NCBI GenBank assembly: GCA_012295275.1
Contig: CM022665.1
Coordinates: 34,863,522 to 34,927,521 of the forward strand
Reading direction: 5' to 3'
Length of the DNA stretch: 64,000 nt
Origin: Chrysomallon squamiferum
Taxonomy: Eukaryota; Mollusca; Gastropoda; Neomphalida; Peltospiridae
Shown piece by piece: positions 1-21,311 of the stretch. The notes below the pieces were generated by a model. That model ran no database searches. It was not told where the DNA came from and was given only the letters and a program-made list of their open reading frames with translations. The position numbers and the translations under genes are program-made. Within the stretch, counting starts at the first letter, position 1. Each line of letters begins with the position of its first letter.

Positions 1-94
1 GTATTATATTTCTTAGCATTTTATGTGTAGTGTGCCCGCAATTTTTTGTAAGGCTTCGAGTGTGCCCGGACTTCAAAAAGTTTGAGAACCACTG
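1..94. mobile_element. Terminal fragment of a hAT (Charlie-like) DNA transposon
   Basis: The last 20 bases (75-94) read AAAAAGTTTGAGAACCACTG. This is the reverse complement of the CAGTGGTTCTCAAACTTTTT terminal inverted repeat typical of hAT/Charlie elements. The inward sequence carries GTGTGCCCG twice, at about 30 and 60. The element ends at 94, and 95-102 (cactaatc) would be one 8-bp target-site copy. The other end lies outside the window, so neither the duplication nor the element length can be checked. No transposase coding is seen. Confidence 0.6.
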
Positions 95-133
95 CACTAA
101 TCAATTAGATGGGGCGAAATCGTGGCGAGTCCT

Positions 134-148
134 ATGCAAATGACGTCA
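134..148. promoter_or_regulatory. Octamer plus CRE palindrome upstream of a candidate small gene
   Basis: An octamer ATGCAAAT (134-141) overlaps a full CRE palindrome TGACGTCA (141-148). It sits about 270 bp upstream of the candidate small gene at 413. Similar CRE cores occur next to the other gene starts in this window. Promoter function is inferred. Confidence 0.35.
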
Positions 149-374
149 CAAGTACATAAACGAGAAAAAAGCGGCGATCTCGATTTTTTAGAAACTGACT
201 CCATCGTATTTTATTTTGATATTCTAAAAAATAAATATGTAGAACCTCGAAATAATCCTTAAGAATCCTCAAAATCTGTCCTCATCGGTGAAATAAATTA
301 CTTTTTTTTTTTTTTTTTTTTTAAATTTGCTATACATGTACTAGGGTATTGAATGTATATTTACGTAAGGTACG

Positions 375-408
375 CATACATACATACGATAGTATCGATG
401 TATGTATG
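375..408. repeat. Imperfect hairpin
   Basis: Arms CATACATACAT/ATGTATGTATG and CGAT/ATCG pair around the loop AGT with one bulged A, giving about 15 bp of stem. It ends just before the ATG at 413. Confidence 0.5.
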
Positions 409-412
409 TATA

Positions 413-652
413 ATGGCTGTACACGGCCTTTCAAATATCACAACTGACCGAAGTTCACGCTCCATTTTAGTTATATCAGTGAAAAAGGATCAAGGTTAGA
501 AAATGTGTTTTTGACATGTTTTAAAAACGTGTGGTGCAAACTAAATTACAATATGAACTTTTAAAAAAATGTTTCTCTCAATTGCAGCTTCAAAACAAAA
601 GCTACAAATACATAAACAAAAACAGCAAAATAAAACAATTTTATTTATGTAG
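413..652 (+). CDS. Candidate two-exon small gene, 48 codons, unknown function
   Basis: I do not recognise this gene. Exon 1 (413-494) opens with ATG GCT GTA and ends CAAG|gttaga. Exon 2 (588-652) follows a good acceptor (ttctctcaattgcag) and ends at a TAG stop. The 93-nt intron joins the exons in phase 1 to give a 48-residue product. Its C-terminal half is rich in Lys and Gln and ends ILFM. AATAAA lies at 680-685, and an octamer/CRE lies upstream at 134-148. The gene faces the 3' end of DTL, so the two would converge. Promoter motif, ATG, splice sites, stop and poly(A) signal line up in order. Without homology or transcripts, it could be a chance assembly. Confidence 0.35.
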
Positions 653-685
653 AACAGCAATGTACATATATAAATGTACAATAAA

Positions 686-1486
686 CATATCATTAATTGG
701 AAAAAAAAAAATTTAGAACAATTTATTTGTTATTCAAATTCCTAATGTATTATTAAAATAAAACTATATTTAAACATGCATTCATCCAAATTTACTACAG
801 TAAAAAACGTCCCAGCTTTTAAAAAGGAAGTGGAATTTGTTGTTTCATAGGTGCTTGTATCAAAACTTTATCTTTACAATTATATATATATATATATATA
901 CACACACACCCAGACACATATTTTTTTTTTTCGATTTGCTTGTTTCTTGAAGTCTTTGATTTCAAAACTATTCAAAATCATATTAAAGATATAAAAGCAA
1001 TTAAAATAACTTTAAGAAATAATAGCGAAATAACAACAAATTCTTTCTTTATAGCTCAGTTATAAATCTGTTACTTTATGAAGTCTATTTTTTGTTTTAT
1101 GTTAAGTTAATTTTGTTATTAAATTAATCTTCATGGAATAGTAATATAGTTTTAAATATAAGTGACTCTGTAAACATTAATATAAAATTAAAGTTTTCTA
1201 TATTAACATTTAATTAAAAAATAACTTTTCTCTTTGCATAAGACCGATTTAAACTAAATTACTAAATATGATTTAGTCCAATTTAATAAAATATTAAGAT
1301 AGATCAAAATACTTAATCATTTTTAAAAGTTAATTTGTTTACCAAAAATGTTACAAATGTTCTAGTTGCACTATGATGTAATACATATTCCAGCAGCATG
1401 ATATAACGAACATGATAATAATACATTTATAAAATTAGTGTAAAAATTCATTTACTATTTTGCACTCTGTTATTTAACAAAGTTAA
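686..1486. other. AT-rich intergenic stretch
   Basis: No gene is recognised. It holds a (TA)n/(CA)n microsatellite at about 881-908 and probably the sequence beyond the DTL poly(A) site. Confidence 0.5.
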
Positions 1487-1492
1487 TTTATT
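1487..1492 (-). terminator. Poly(A) signal for DTL
   Basis: AATAAA on the minus strand, about 105 nt downstream of the DTL stop codon. It is the first canonical hexamer after the stop. Confidence 0.5.
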
Positions 1493-1595
1493 TTCTCTTC
1501 AGTAACTAACAAGATTATATATAAATGTCTAAGAATTTATAACAATCTCAAATATGACTAAATGGATGAACCATGTAACTATAACAGTTTCTAGT

Positions 1596-10315
<8,720 letters not shown>

Positions 10316-10636
10316 TTTCGTGGAATCTTAAGCGTGGACTTTCTCTAGGTGATAAAATTTACCCGCCTTTCTACGTCACAAATAAAACAAATATTATAAA
10401 TACTTATTTTTAACATTTTTAATTTAATTTTTTGTCATTATTGTGATCGAAGTAAAAATTATGAAACATGCTGCCATAATATTTAATGCAAAATTATAAT
10501 TTCACTGTATTTACAAAATCTCGTTTTCAGTGATTTCAATTCATGGGCGCAGCCATTAGTTGTTCTGGAACCGTCCGCAAGCGCATGTTTTGTTATCCGT
10601 TGCCATCCACAAAGTGACTGCTAATTAACAATCATC
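10316..10636. promoter_or_regulatory. Divergent DTL/CCT4 promoter region
   Basis: The 321 bp between the two start codons must hold both 5' UTRs and promoters. Visible elements are an ACCCGCC box next to TACGTCAC (10372-10379) and a GC-rich patch (gggcgcagcc, about 10544-10553). No clear TATA box is seen, which fits a housekeeping bidirectional promoter. The boundaries are the start codons, not mapped transcription starts. Confidence 0.6.
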
Positions 10637-13600
10637 ATGCCTGACGTATATGCCCAAAAGATATCAGTAAATAGATCCGAGTACAAAGATAAAGATAAAC
10701 CAACTCAAATAAGGATTAGCAACATACAAGCCGGCAAAGGTAATAATAGATGTATAGTAATATTCCATTGCATTTGTGTACCAACCATTTTTAATGTTCT
10801 GAATTTTGTTGCATTGTTTCCTTGCCTGTATTATTTGAATACAGTAATTATTATAGCATATAATTAATAAAGTAAACGTGTCACTGTGCTAAATCAATCA
10901 ATTTATTATTTATGTAATAAAGTATAATAGTATTCCTTGAAGGTAAATTCCAGTTCCTACTGGGCTAAGTCGTTGTGCAGCTAGAATGGATCGAAGTTGT
11001 CTAAAATGATTAATTATTAAAATAGTGCATAAACTTATTATCATACATGTTTCTATTTTTTAAATAACATACACGCTTACAAAAATGTTAAACCCCAGAA
11101 ATTTGAAAATAACACATTCGCAACGAGTTTGAAAACCCATTTAAAATGACGCAAAGATCAAGTGAATATCAATATGTTGAACTTGAATGTTAAGGAAGTA
11201 ACAATAATTTCAAATCCCATATTAATAGATGCTTATTTTCATCCATTCAAACACTATTTAAGAAGGTAGAGGTTTCTGACGAAAAAACTGCCATTTTGTA
11301 ACCATTTTTTTTCTTGGCAAAACTAAACAATGAAGAAAGAAAGAAAATAATATATATACGCGCACACGCACGCACACACACACACACATTCTTACGGAAA
11401 ATTTAAGAACAATACATCAACATTATCCATTCTCATTAAGCAGGACATTTGGTCCTCCATGAAACTTTGGCAATCCATTGCTGAACTGACCATGTTTCAA
11501 ATGGTTAGTATAACAATTATCTTACTTATCATTGCTTTATAGTAATTTGAAAGACAATAAGATGAAAATCAATTTAATATGTCCAGCTATTTTTTATTCT
11601 TGTCACATTTTCACATTAAGTTATTCAAGCATGTTGAAATCAAGTAATTTTTAAAAAATCAGTGTAAAGAAAAACTTAGTCAAATTGAAATATTCAAAAT
11701 CGAGAATGCTTGTGGATTTCCTGCCTGTGTTTTTATGCTGAAATCCCCCAGAAATTACATAAGCCAGTGAAAAGCAAACAGTGCACATCCTCGATGGAGA
11801 TATGGGTAAATGGAACAGCCAGTTAGTATAAAATGGCTGCTGTGTATGGCAATTATCTGCACATAACTACTTAATAAGATTGCATATTTTTCTTGTATTC
11901 CATCCTTTAGCATATATGTAATGAATGCAACTAGAAATTAACAAACTATGAGAATATTTCTTTGCCATTCACTGTCTGTGAACTAGGAGAAATACATTTT
12001 TTACTTTTTACAAATCATGTTAATTAACCATTCATACTGGTATTGTCATGTAAATTGTATTTAATCCTCTTCATAGTGATGGCCACCAAAACCATAGTTA
12101 TAATCAAAAACCTTTAAGACTAAAGATAACATTGTTGATATGAAATAGGACTAGCTGTGATTAATAATCTCAGATTTGATCATTAGCATCAAAAGATGCA
12201 CATGGTATAAAACTATTGCCTCAGATAGGCAGACATTATTCTCATTTGAATACATAAATACTTCAGTCATGCACATTTCTTTGATAATATTTAAGAATGG
12301 ACTGAATGATAAAAATAACATTTTCAGCTGTGTCAGTCCTTCCTATTTGCACATAAAATGTACAGTGACTTTGCCCAGTAGGAAATGGAATTTATGCCAA
12401 TATTGTCCTGCACCTAATAAAGATAAGATATTTTGTTTCTTCTTCAGTAAAAACAATATTTAATATGTCCATTCATATTTCAACCATTTGTATCATTTGT
12501 ATTAATGAATTATTGCAAACTGAAATTAAATTTCAATTTCTGTATTAAGAAAATGATATACTTTTACAAATTTAATTAATGTTATGATAACTGCATATTG
12601 TCAACTAGCAGAGAAAATACTATGTTATTTAACCTTTATCAGTCAATTTATTGTTATATTCATTTTAGGGAAAATAAATGTTACACATGCTAGCTTGAAA
12701 CAGTTTTAAAACTATTTTTGTTTGTAGCTGTTGCTGATGCTATTCGAACAAGTCTAGGTCCAAGGGGCATGGATAAAATGGTAAGAAAACATTTTAAAAC
12801 ACATCTTTTATCTTGTATTAACAGATGTCATTAACTGTTTCAAAGTAATCTTCTCTTTTCTCTTTTTGTTGTGTTGAGTTTCATTAAGCCGGTTAGTTAT
12901 TACTTGCATAAATTTGAGATTTATCTTTTGTTGTTAACTTATTCTGTTAATTTTGTTTTTCTAGATCCAGGCAGCTAATGGTGATGTAACGATCACAAAT
13001 GATGGAGCAACAATTCTGAAACAGATGCAAGTTCTTCATCCAGCTGCTAAAATGGTGAGCTGAAATTTTATTTTTCATATTTTCCTTTATTTAAAAACCC
13101 CCCAAAAACAGTAATAAACAAGACATCATCACAAATTAATAGTTAAATATAATTAAATATGGGTAGTTATTTTAAAGACAGATAATTGGTACCAGCAGGC
13201 AAATTTTTTCTGACTTTAATATTACATAATATGCACAAAAAATGAAAGCACATACTGAAAGCTGTAGCAAAAAGAATGAAAACACAACAAATTATGACTC
13301 TCTTTCCAGCAGTTAAGAAAATATATGCAAATCGGTACAACAGGTATTTGGTTGTTTTTTGGCTAATTAGCAGAAAGGGCTTCTTTGACCAACTAGTTTG
13401 AAAAGTAATTGACAAAAAAGGCTGAAAATCAACAAGAATGATGGGACCAACTTCATAAATCAGCTCAATTTTTTTCAGACCTGTATTTGTGTTCACAGTA
13501 ACATGCTAAACATGCCAAAATTTTCAAAATGACACACAGCAGAATGACTAAAAGTTCAAATAGACACTGTGGTTTCAGTTTTTGTCTTATTTGACAAATT

Positions 13601-16600
13601 CAACCTGTGTTATGAACAAATTATCAAGATCTTTCAAATGACATACTTGAATTTAACATTTGTAATAAAAAACAAAAACATTTCTGCCAATCCCATAAAA
13701 AAGAATTACCTTTTCAGTTTATATAGAACAGCACAACTTTATTTACATAAGCAGCTTCAATTTTCACCCTATTAAATAATTGGTAGTACTAAGTTAAGAT
13801 ACTGTGATGTGTATATATCATATATATATAAATGTTACTTAAAAGGTCTACAAGCAATTTTGAAAGCAAAATAATTGACGGTTTTAAACTGAAGATAGTA
13901 ATCGACAAAACAATGTTAATTCGTTTATTTCAGAATGCAATTTCGCTACGCACGTGCTATAATTTATGCACTAAAAGTGGGAGCATTAAAGAAAAACAAA
14001 AAGCCAACAAGTTATTAAAAATATAAACAGCATATAAATATAATCATTTTAAACAGCGCCTGACCTTTCTAGCTGTACATAAGATCTATGGTGATTTCAT
14101 TCTGTAAAAAAAACGTAACATAATGGCGATTTCACTACGCACATGTTACTTTCAAACGTGGAGCCACTACATTTTTGGACACAACTTTTGATAAAAGCCA
14201 TGGCCAGTGATGACATGCACACTGTTAGAAAGATTGAACTTTGACCCTCCTAGCTGTGCTAAAAATAACGTTGAAGCCATTTTGGCGAAAACAAGCCAGG
14301 CGTTTGCAGAGCGATCCTATTTTAGGACTTTTTACTCCACACTGTTAATTGCTGACCATGGGTGCCAAAGTGCATTTACCCCACTGCATTTAACATTCTC
14401 ATACAAAGAACTGATTTAACATACAACAAGAACAACAACACCATTTAAAACAGCACATAAAGATCTTTAGTTACATGTATTTGTTTTTTATGGTAGGATT
14501 TATAGAAGGGATTTGGGAGTGGAGGAAAATGGGCAAAATCTTAACTTTTAATATATAGGCTAGGCTGCCAGTACCTACAGATAAAAAAATTCATTATCAT
14601 CAACTTCTGTAATTATTAACTCTTAATTTCCATTTTATTTACAGCTGGTAGACTTGTCAAAGGCTCAAGATGTAGAGGCTGGAGATGGAACAACATCTGT
14701 TGTAATAATGGCTGGAAGTTTACTTGATGCTTGTACTGGTCTTTTGGCCAAAGGTACATTACAGTTTTATTATTTTACTGTTAAAAACTGGAATCAGATT
14801 AAATCTTAAGAAAGAGCTAAATGGTGAAAATTAAGAATCCTTTTTGTAGTAATTGGCCATAAATAGGTTATTCTCTAAAACAGGGGATAATTTTGTGGTA
14901 TCTGGTCTAAAATTAAAATGTGAAAACTTTTTTTTGTGTGTGTAGTAAGAGCTGAATATTTTTGTTCCCTTTCAATGAGATGTTGATGATGGGAACTAGG
15001 ATGATCACTCCTTAAACATGAACCCCCAAAAAAAAAAACCCAGAACATTTACATGTAGTCATGTTTTGGTGTTCTTTTACGTTTTTGCAGATTCTAACAG
15101 AATGCTGATAATTAGGTGAACAGCTTCTGAGTTTTGGAACTGGTTATGTTGAAATGTAAAAATCTTACTGGCAGTTTTAATGTTTTGCTTCAGTTTAAAT
15201 AAAAATGAATGTATTGTTTTAGATCAGAATTAATATTTATTTTTCCAGAACATATTTGAGAGAATAAAATGTGTTATTACAATGGGAATTAATCTTGATT
15301 TTTGGGTTTTTTTATCGCCATAGTAACATGGAAACCAGAGTACTGAAACATAGAACAAATGTCAAAAGCTCGTTTAAATAAATGGATTTTGTATGTGTGC
15401 AAAGAAGTATAAAAGAACAATCAAAAACTGTAATTGTAAACAACAAAACGCATCAGATCAAATGAATCTGGGGATGAGGGATAAGCTGTTTCTGCCAACT
15501 ACTGTTTTTCGGCAATATCTTATTGCAGTGGTGGTTTTGGGGAAAAGATGATGAACAGCTGAAAATACAAAAAGTAAACACGTAACAACAAAATGCTTAA
15601 CAAAGGCCAATGGTTGGAGGAAGTGAAATAAAATGACCATTTACTGTAAAAAGTGATCAAATGAAAATTCTTGAAACTCATCTTGCCTTCATCCAAAACC
15701 AGATTAAATGTGACAAAAATGATCATAACATTCAACTAAAATGTGGAATTGTTATTATTGCCAACAGTGAACATGAAAGGGTGCAAACTGCTCATAACAA
15801 ATAATATTCTTAGAAAGTAATCCATTTGTTAAATTTGTCACCACTGTAGAAATGTATAAGCATTTCCGCCTCTGAAATAAATCTTAAAAAATAAATATAA
15901 ATACCATGTCTAACTATCCTCAATGAACATTATGCAAATGTTTCTTTAAATAATAAAAAGTAAAGTAAATTATGATTTCAAGGATGAAACATTTATATGG
16001 CTTCATCAAAATCACATCTCTATCATAAGAGACACTGATGTTTTGTCTTGCACTCGTTTTAATGAAAAGTAAAATATCCAGTAAAAAGTAGGTTAATATC
16101 TTGTTGGTGTTTTTTTTTTTTTTTTTTTTATAATAATTTTACATCCCAAAACTTGCTTTTATTTTAAAATGTTTAGCTTCAATGTATTTATCCATTTATT
16201 TAAAAATGGTTTCTGAACAAAAATGTTTGACTGAAACCACACCTTAAAATAAATTGTCATTTTCAAATGGGTTCGAGGCTGATCCCATTCCAGAATAGTA
16301 CATTATTCTGAAACCTTTCACAAAGACCATAATTAAAAGTAATACAATTTAAACACTATTTACATAAGCATAACAAAACAGTATCTTATGTTCAAATGTA
16401 GTCGATACTTGGATTACTATCTTCATGCATTTTTATAACATAGAATCAAAAATGGAAACAGTTTAAAAATAGTGTCATTCGTTTAGAGTGACACTATTTT
16501 AATGTAGTTCCAGAAATGAATTGTTACAATGACTGTCATTTGAGAAATTTTACTAATCACCTTTTATTAATGTTTATTAATTTATTTTTTTTTGAACCTT

Positions 16601-19600
16601 TTATTAATGTTTATTAATTTTTTTTTTTTTTTTTTCAATCACTAACACAAAAATAGATGTGATTTTAATTAAAATCAGCTGCATATGACAAACATTTTTT
16701 AAATCAGGGTGACCCTACAGAGTTCCCAGTTTCAAAGATCAACCCATAATCAATAATATTGCATTTAATTTCTTGGAATATTTCTTGGTAATGTGAAAGA
16801 TATATAAATTTTCAGGTATCCATCCCACTACAATATCTGAATCTTTTCAAAGAGCAGCAGTGAAAGCTTGTGAGATTTTAGAAGGCATGATAACACCAGT
16901 TGAGCTTTCTGACAGGGAGTCTTTGCTTAAAAGTGCATCTACTGCTTTAAATTCCAAGGTATTATAACTTCTGCTCTTCTTAAAAGAAAAACATTTAAGA
17001 ATATATTGTTGATTTAGCATAAAAATAAAATCTAAATTCATATAATAAAATTCTAGTTTAAAGAAATGTAATCTTGACCTTAATGATCTGATTTTATTAG
17101 TGTTAACAAAAAAAAATTATTTGCTGTTTGTACAAAATATGTTTAGTTTATATCTAATACATTTGCAGGTGGTATCTCAGAATTCAAACATTCTCTCTCC
17201 AATTGCTGTGGATGCTGTTATGAAAGTAATTGACCCAGCAACGGCTGATAATGTGGATCTGAAAGATATCAAGATTGTTAAAAAACTTGGGTAGGTATTA
17301 TGTAATTTTAATTCCTTTAATTATACAAATTTGAATATGAAGTCTTTACTTATTTTTTAATTATTTTTTTTATACATTTTCTTTGTTTTGTATTACAGTG
17401 GAACAGTTGAAGACACAGAGTTAATAGATGGACTGGTATTCACACAGAAAACATCAGGTGCTGGTGGTCCCAACAAGATTGAAAAAGCAAAAATTGGTCT
17501 CATACAGTTCTGCATTTCTCCACCAAAAACCGATGTAAGTTTAGTTTGATAGTTTTAAAAATATCTGGATCCACTGCTTTAAGTAACAATTGTTATGTCC
17601 TTTGATGAACCTCTGTATTAAATCAATATATCATTTAAACAGGTTTTAAGAACAATCTTCATATTAATTTTTCCAGTTTATTATGTAATTCAAAACTGTG
17701 TTGGCCTATATAATTATAACTGTTTTGGGATTGTTTTTGACAGATGGACAATCAAGTGATTGTTTCGGATTACACACAAATGGACAGAGTGTTGAAAGAA
17801 GAAAGGAATTACATCCTCAATATTGTCAAGCAAATAAAGAAAGCTGGTTGTAATCTTCTGCTCATTCAAAAATCAATTCTTAGGTAAGGAGACTGATAAA
17901 TACTTTAATATTTATAGGTATGGTTATTACTTTTATTTTAATTTGAAATGTAAAATATAGGATGAACTTTTATAAATATCAAGGTTCGCATGCCTCATTG
18001 AAAGCGAGAAAAGTCATAGAATTTGAAATTAAAAATCCCAGTCTGGAAAATCAGAATATCGCATTTACCCAGGTGAACAAAAAAACATTATTTTAAGATT
18101 CTACTTTTCTCGAATTCTGAAGCTGGTTCTGGCTTCAAGTAATGATATGACGGGTATTTGTAAATTTGTTACGCAGTACATTCAGGCATATCGCATGCAA
18201 CAGAGAATTTATGTACAACTGGAATTTGAACTGGTTTTATGTCATTACATTACATACATAATAAATAAATCTGAGAACCAGTAAATATATATAATATTCA
18301 TAATATCTGTGAATACTTAAATGGTCATTGAAGTTCGACTTTCGCCATTTTAGAAATAACATTAGAATTGCAGTCAGGGATGCCAGGGTGCACTGATTGT
18401 GCAGACAGCTATTTTATTCAAGTGAGGGTTTAATGAAACTCCTTCCATGACCCATTTTCTGTTCACACAACATTCGTGTAGTGCTAAAAGATAATTTGCT
18501 CATCATTGAAAATAAATGCAACTCACTACATCAATAATGTTAGGCACTGTGCAGCGTTCTTTTTGTTTGGTTTTGTTGTTCAGTCTATACATGCAGTGAT
18601 GGTGTATCAGTAATAATGGTAATAATAAAATTATGATAAATAAATTTGAAGGAAGAAAAAAACCACCATGATATTCATTTGGCATGTATTTAAAATTGGA
18701 CCGTATTCAGTTGTAATTATATCAACATGTATTGATTTCTAAAAAAATTTAGAGGCATTATTTAATATTCTCACCATTGAATATTCCACCAATTTTTTGT
18801 AACTCAAACTGACCTTTGCAGAGTCATGTATCAAACCCTGATTTATTACTCTTGCATATTTAAAATGTTTTTCCATAACACTGAAGTAAATTAATGCAGT
18901 TAAGTTACAACGCAAGTTATAAATAAATGTGAAATAACATTGTATCAATAGACTTAAAAAAAACAATCTGAAATTAACATTTTCTAAGACTTCAGTTTTC
19001 ATACAGATGTATTTAGGAACAGGATTCATATATTTGTTGTGCAGTTGGTGAACCTGTGATGTTACTGATTTAAACACAAATATATCCATGCATTTACAAA
19101 TTCATCACTAAAATAAATATATTTGTGGTTTTTGTATTATGTGGTCATGAAATTGATGAGTCGTATAAAATTAACATCCAAAAGGTGTACAAACATTGAT
19201 TTATTTATGACTTTTAAATTATTATTATTATTATTTGTATAATATTGGAATGATTCAAATTCTGTCTTCAAAATTAAACATATTACTAGTGAAATGCTAA
19301 GATAGATTTCAAAAACTGGTTAATACTAACCATTGAACATTTATGATAGGTTTTGCTTACTGACTTTAAACTGAAAGATATCAGTTTAATTATATATTTT
19401 TATGGTAACATTCATTATTTTAGAGATGCTGTTAGTGATCTGGCTCTTCATTTCCTTGCAAAGATGAAAATAATGGTTGTCAAAGATGTTGAGCGTGATG
19501 ACATAGAATTTATTAACAAGGTATGGTCCATTTCCTTTATTTCTGTGGAAGAAGCAATGTTGCTTTTAAGAAACAAGTTATATTACTTTATTTCAGATTA

Positions 19601-21311
19601 TCACAGATTATATAGTTAATCACTTGCCTGTTACTAAGATAAAAATTTGAAAACTAATTATTATTTATTTTTTGTTTTGAAGACTCTTGGCTGCAGACCA
19701 ATTGCCAGCTTGGATCACTTTTTACCAGAAAACCTTGGCACAGCTGATTTAGCAGAGGAGATACAAACAGGCAACAGCAAAATTGTGAAGGTAATGATAA
19801 TGTTTTCATAATTTTATTCTCTAAAGCAATTCAGTAATGGATGTTAATTTTATTCAGTTATCTCCCTTATATTGATAGGTTTTTGAACCTTTTTGTTTTG
19901 AATGTTAACTGTTAAAATGGAATATAAAATACTTTGTGATGATTTAGCAATTAAATAGCTTTTCATAGACTGTCAGGAATTAGAACTTCAATTTAAAAAA
20001 AAAACAGAAAAAAAAACAAATTGTAACTTTCTGTGAAATACAAGATAATTTTAACAGTACTGAATTATTATTGTATTTAGATTACTGGAATAGCTCACCA
20101 GGGAAAGACTGTAACAGTTCTCATTCGAGGTTCTAATAAACTGGTGTTAGAGGAAGCTGACAGATCTTTGCATGATGCACTTTGTGTCATTAGATGTCTA
20201 GTCAAGAAAAAGTTAGTATAATTATATTCTTCATCTGTGAAACATTTGTAATTTAACAGTTTAAGGAATTGCAAGACAACATTTATTTTACACTGAATCA
20301 TAAACTGAAAACTGATAAATGAGAATGTATTAAATCTTAATCAATAGAAATTTCAAAGTTCAAATTTTTTTTTTTTAATTGCTTGGATTTAAATTGATGT
20401 TTATTATACCATTGAAAATAATTTCTTCAGAGCATTAATAGCTGGTGGGGGTGCTCCTGAGATTGAGTTGTCACTGCGTTTGATGGAGTTTGCCAACACC
20501 TTATCAGGGATGGAGCAGTACTGTTTCCGAGCTTTTGCTGAAGCTCTAGAAGTCATTCCATTCACCTTGGCAGAGAACGCTGGACTCAATCCAATAGCCA
20601 CTGTGACAGAGTTGAGAAACAGACATGCACAGGGAGAAAAAACTGCAGGAATTAATGTGAGAAAGGTAAGATGTGATCTAAACTAGTGGTTTTTAAATTA
20701 TCTTTTATTTTTTTTATTTTTGTTTTAATGATTCATATTATCCCTATTTAACTGTTTATCATTTTCTGTTTTTCAGGGTGCTATATCCAATATCTTGGAA
20801 GAAAATGTTGTACAACCAATGATTGTCTCAACAAGTGCAGTGTCCCTTGCAGCAGAAACTGTTAGGAGTATTTTAAAAATTGATGATGTGGTATGTTCAT
20901 TATGAATCAGTTGCATTGTCAAAGAATAAACAGTACGGTAGCACTCATTGTTTCTGAAATAGTTTAACAATTTCATGTAGTCATGTTAAATATCTGGAAT
21001 AAAGCTACCTAGCCTAGTGTTTTATATCAATATTGGGCACATTTGTTCCAAGCCTTCAGCTCATCTGGAAACAGTATCACAGCAAAGCTTGAGTGACATG
21101 CAAGACTGTGCATAAAACATGATGGTTCCATGTTTAAATGTACTTGTAACACCACTGTTTTCTGGCTCTAAATTCAACTAAATTAATGGTGATTAAACTT
21201 AATTATTGGTTGTTTTTTTTGATTAAATCTGTTATTTGCAAATAATAATTCTTTAAAATGAATGTATATAACATGTTATTTTTGTTTTATTTTCAGGTAA
21301 ATTGTAAATGA
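10637..21311 (+). CDS. CCT4: CCT4, delta subunit of the TRiC/CCT chaperonin
   Basis: One of eight subunits of the cytosolic ATP-driven chaperonin that folds actin, tubulin and WD40 proteins. Exons: 10637-10739, 12728-12780, 12965-13054, 14645-14753, 16816-16958, 17169-17290, 17399-17534, 17744-17883, 19424-19520, 19683-19790, 20081-20211, 20431-20665, 20777-20890, 21297-21311. They total 1596 nt, giving 531 aa (human 539). All phases agree. Group II chaperonin signatures are present: [21 protein letters not shown], the nucleotide loop GDGTTS (95-100) and GGGAPEIE (416-423). The delta assignment rests on [18 protein letters not shown] and [11 protein letters not shown], which follow human CCT4 closely. 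The last exon carries only V-N-C-K and the stop. No key residue is missing. Confidence 0.97.
11359..11388. repeat. (CA)n-type microsatellite
   Basis: Imperfect CGCACA/CACACA run in CCT4 intron 1. The rest of this 2-kb intron shows no recognisable gene. Confidence 0.85.
16465..16500. repeat. 15-bp stem hairpin in CCT4 intron 4
   Basis: AAAATAGTGTCA (16466-16477) and TGACACTATTTT (16489-16500) are perfect inverted arms. Pairing continues inward with T.G, T-A and C-G to a 5-nt loop, GTTTA. It may be a transposon core or a structured intron element. Confidence 0.7.
16559..16620. repeat. 25-bp direct repeat
   Basis: The 25 bases at 16559-16583 recur exactly at 16596-16620, beginning ACCTTTTATTAATG. 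A T-rich spacer separates them, and copy 2 runs into a poly-T tract. This looks like a local slippage duplication. Confidence 0.8.

Noticed and set aside
13167-13496. 109-codon minus-strand open frame in CCT4 intron 3
   Set aside because: Composition like translated AT-rich intron; no domain, splice partners or poly(A) signal.
13920-14170. Two similar 40-bp stretches (ctacgcacgtg / ctacgcacatg) suggesting a duplicated element
   Set aside because: Similarity is short and imperfect, and no boundaries could be drawn.
18110-18260. Open stretch resembling coding sequence in CCT4 intron 8
   Set aside because: No start, no phase-compatible splice sites, and CCT4 exons 8 and 9 join cleanly without it.
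18739-19089. 116-codon minus-strand open frame
   Set aside because: No recognisable motif; ordinary intron composition.
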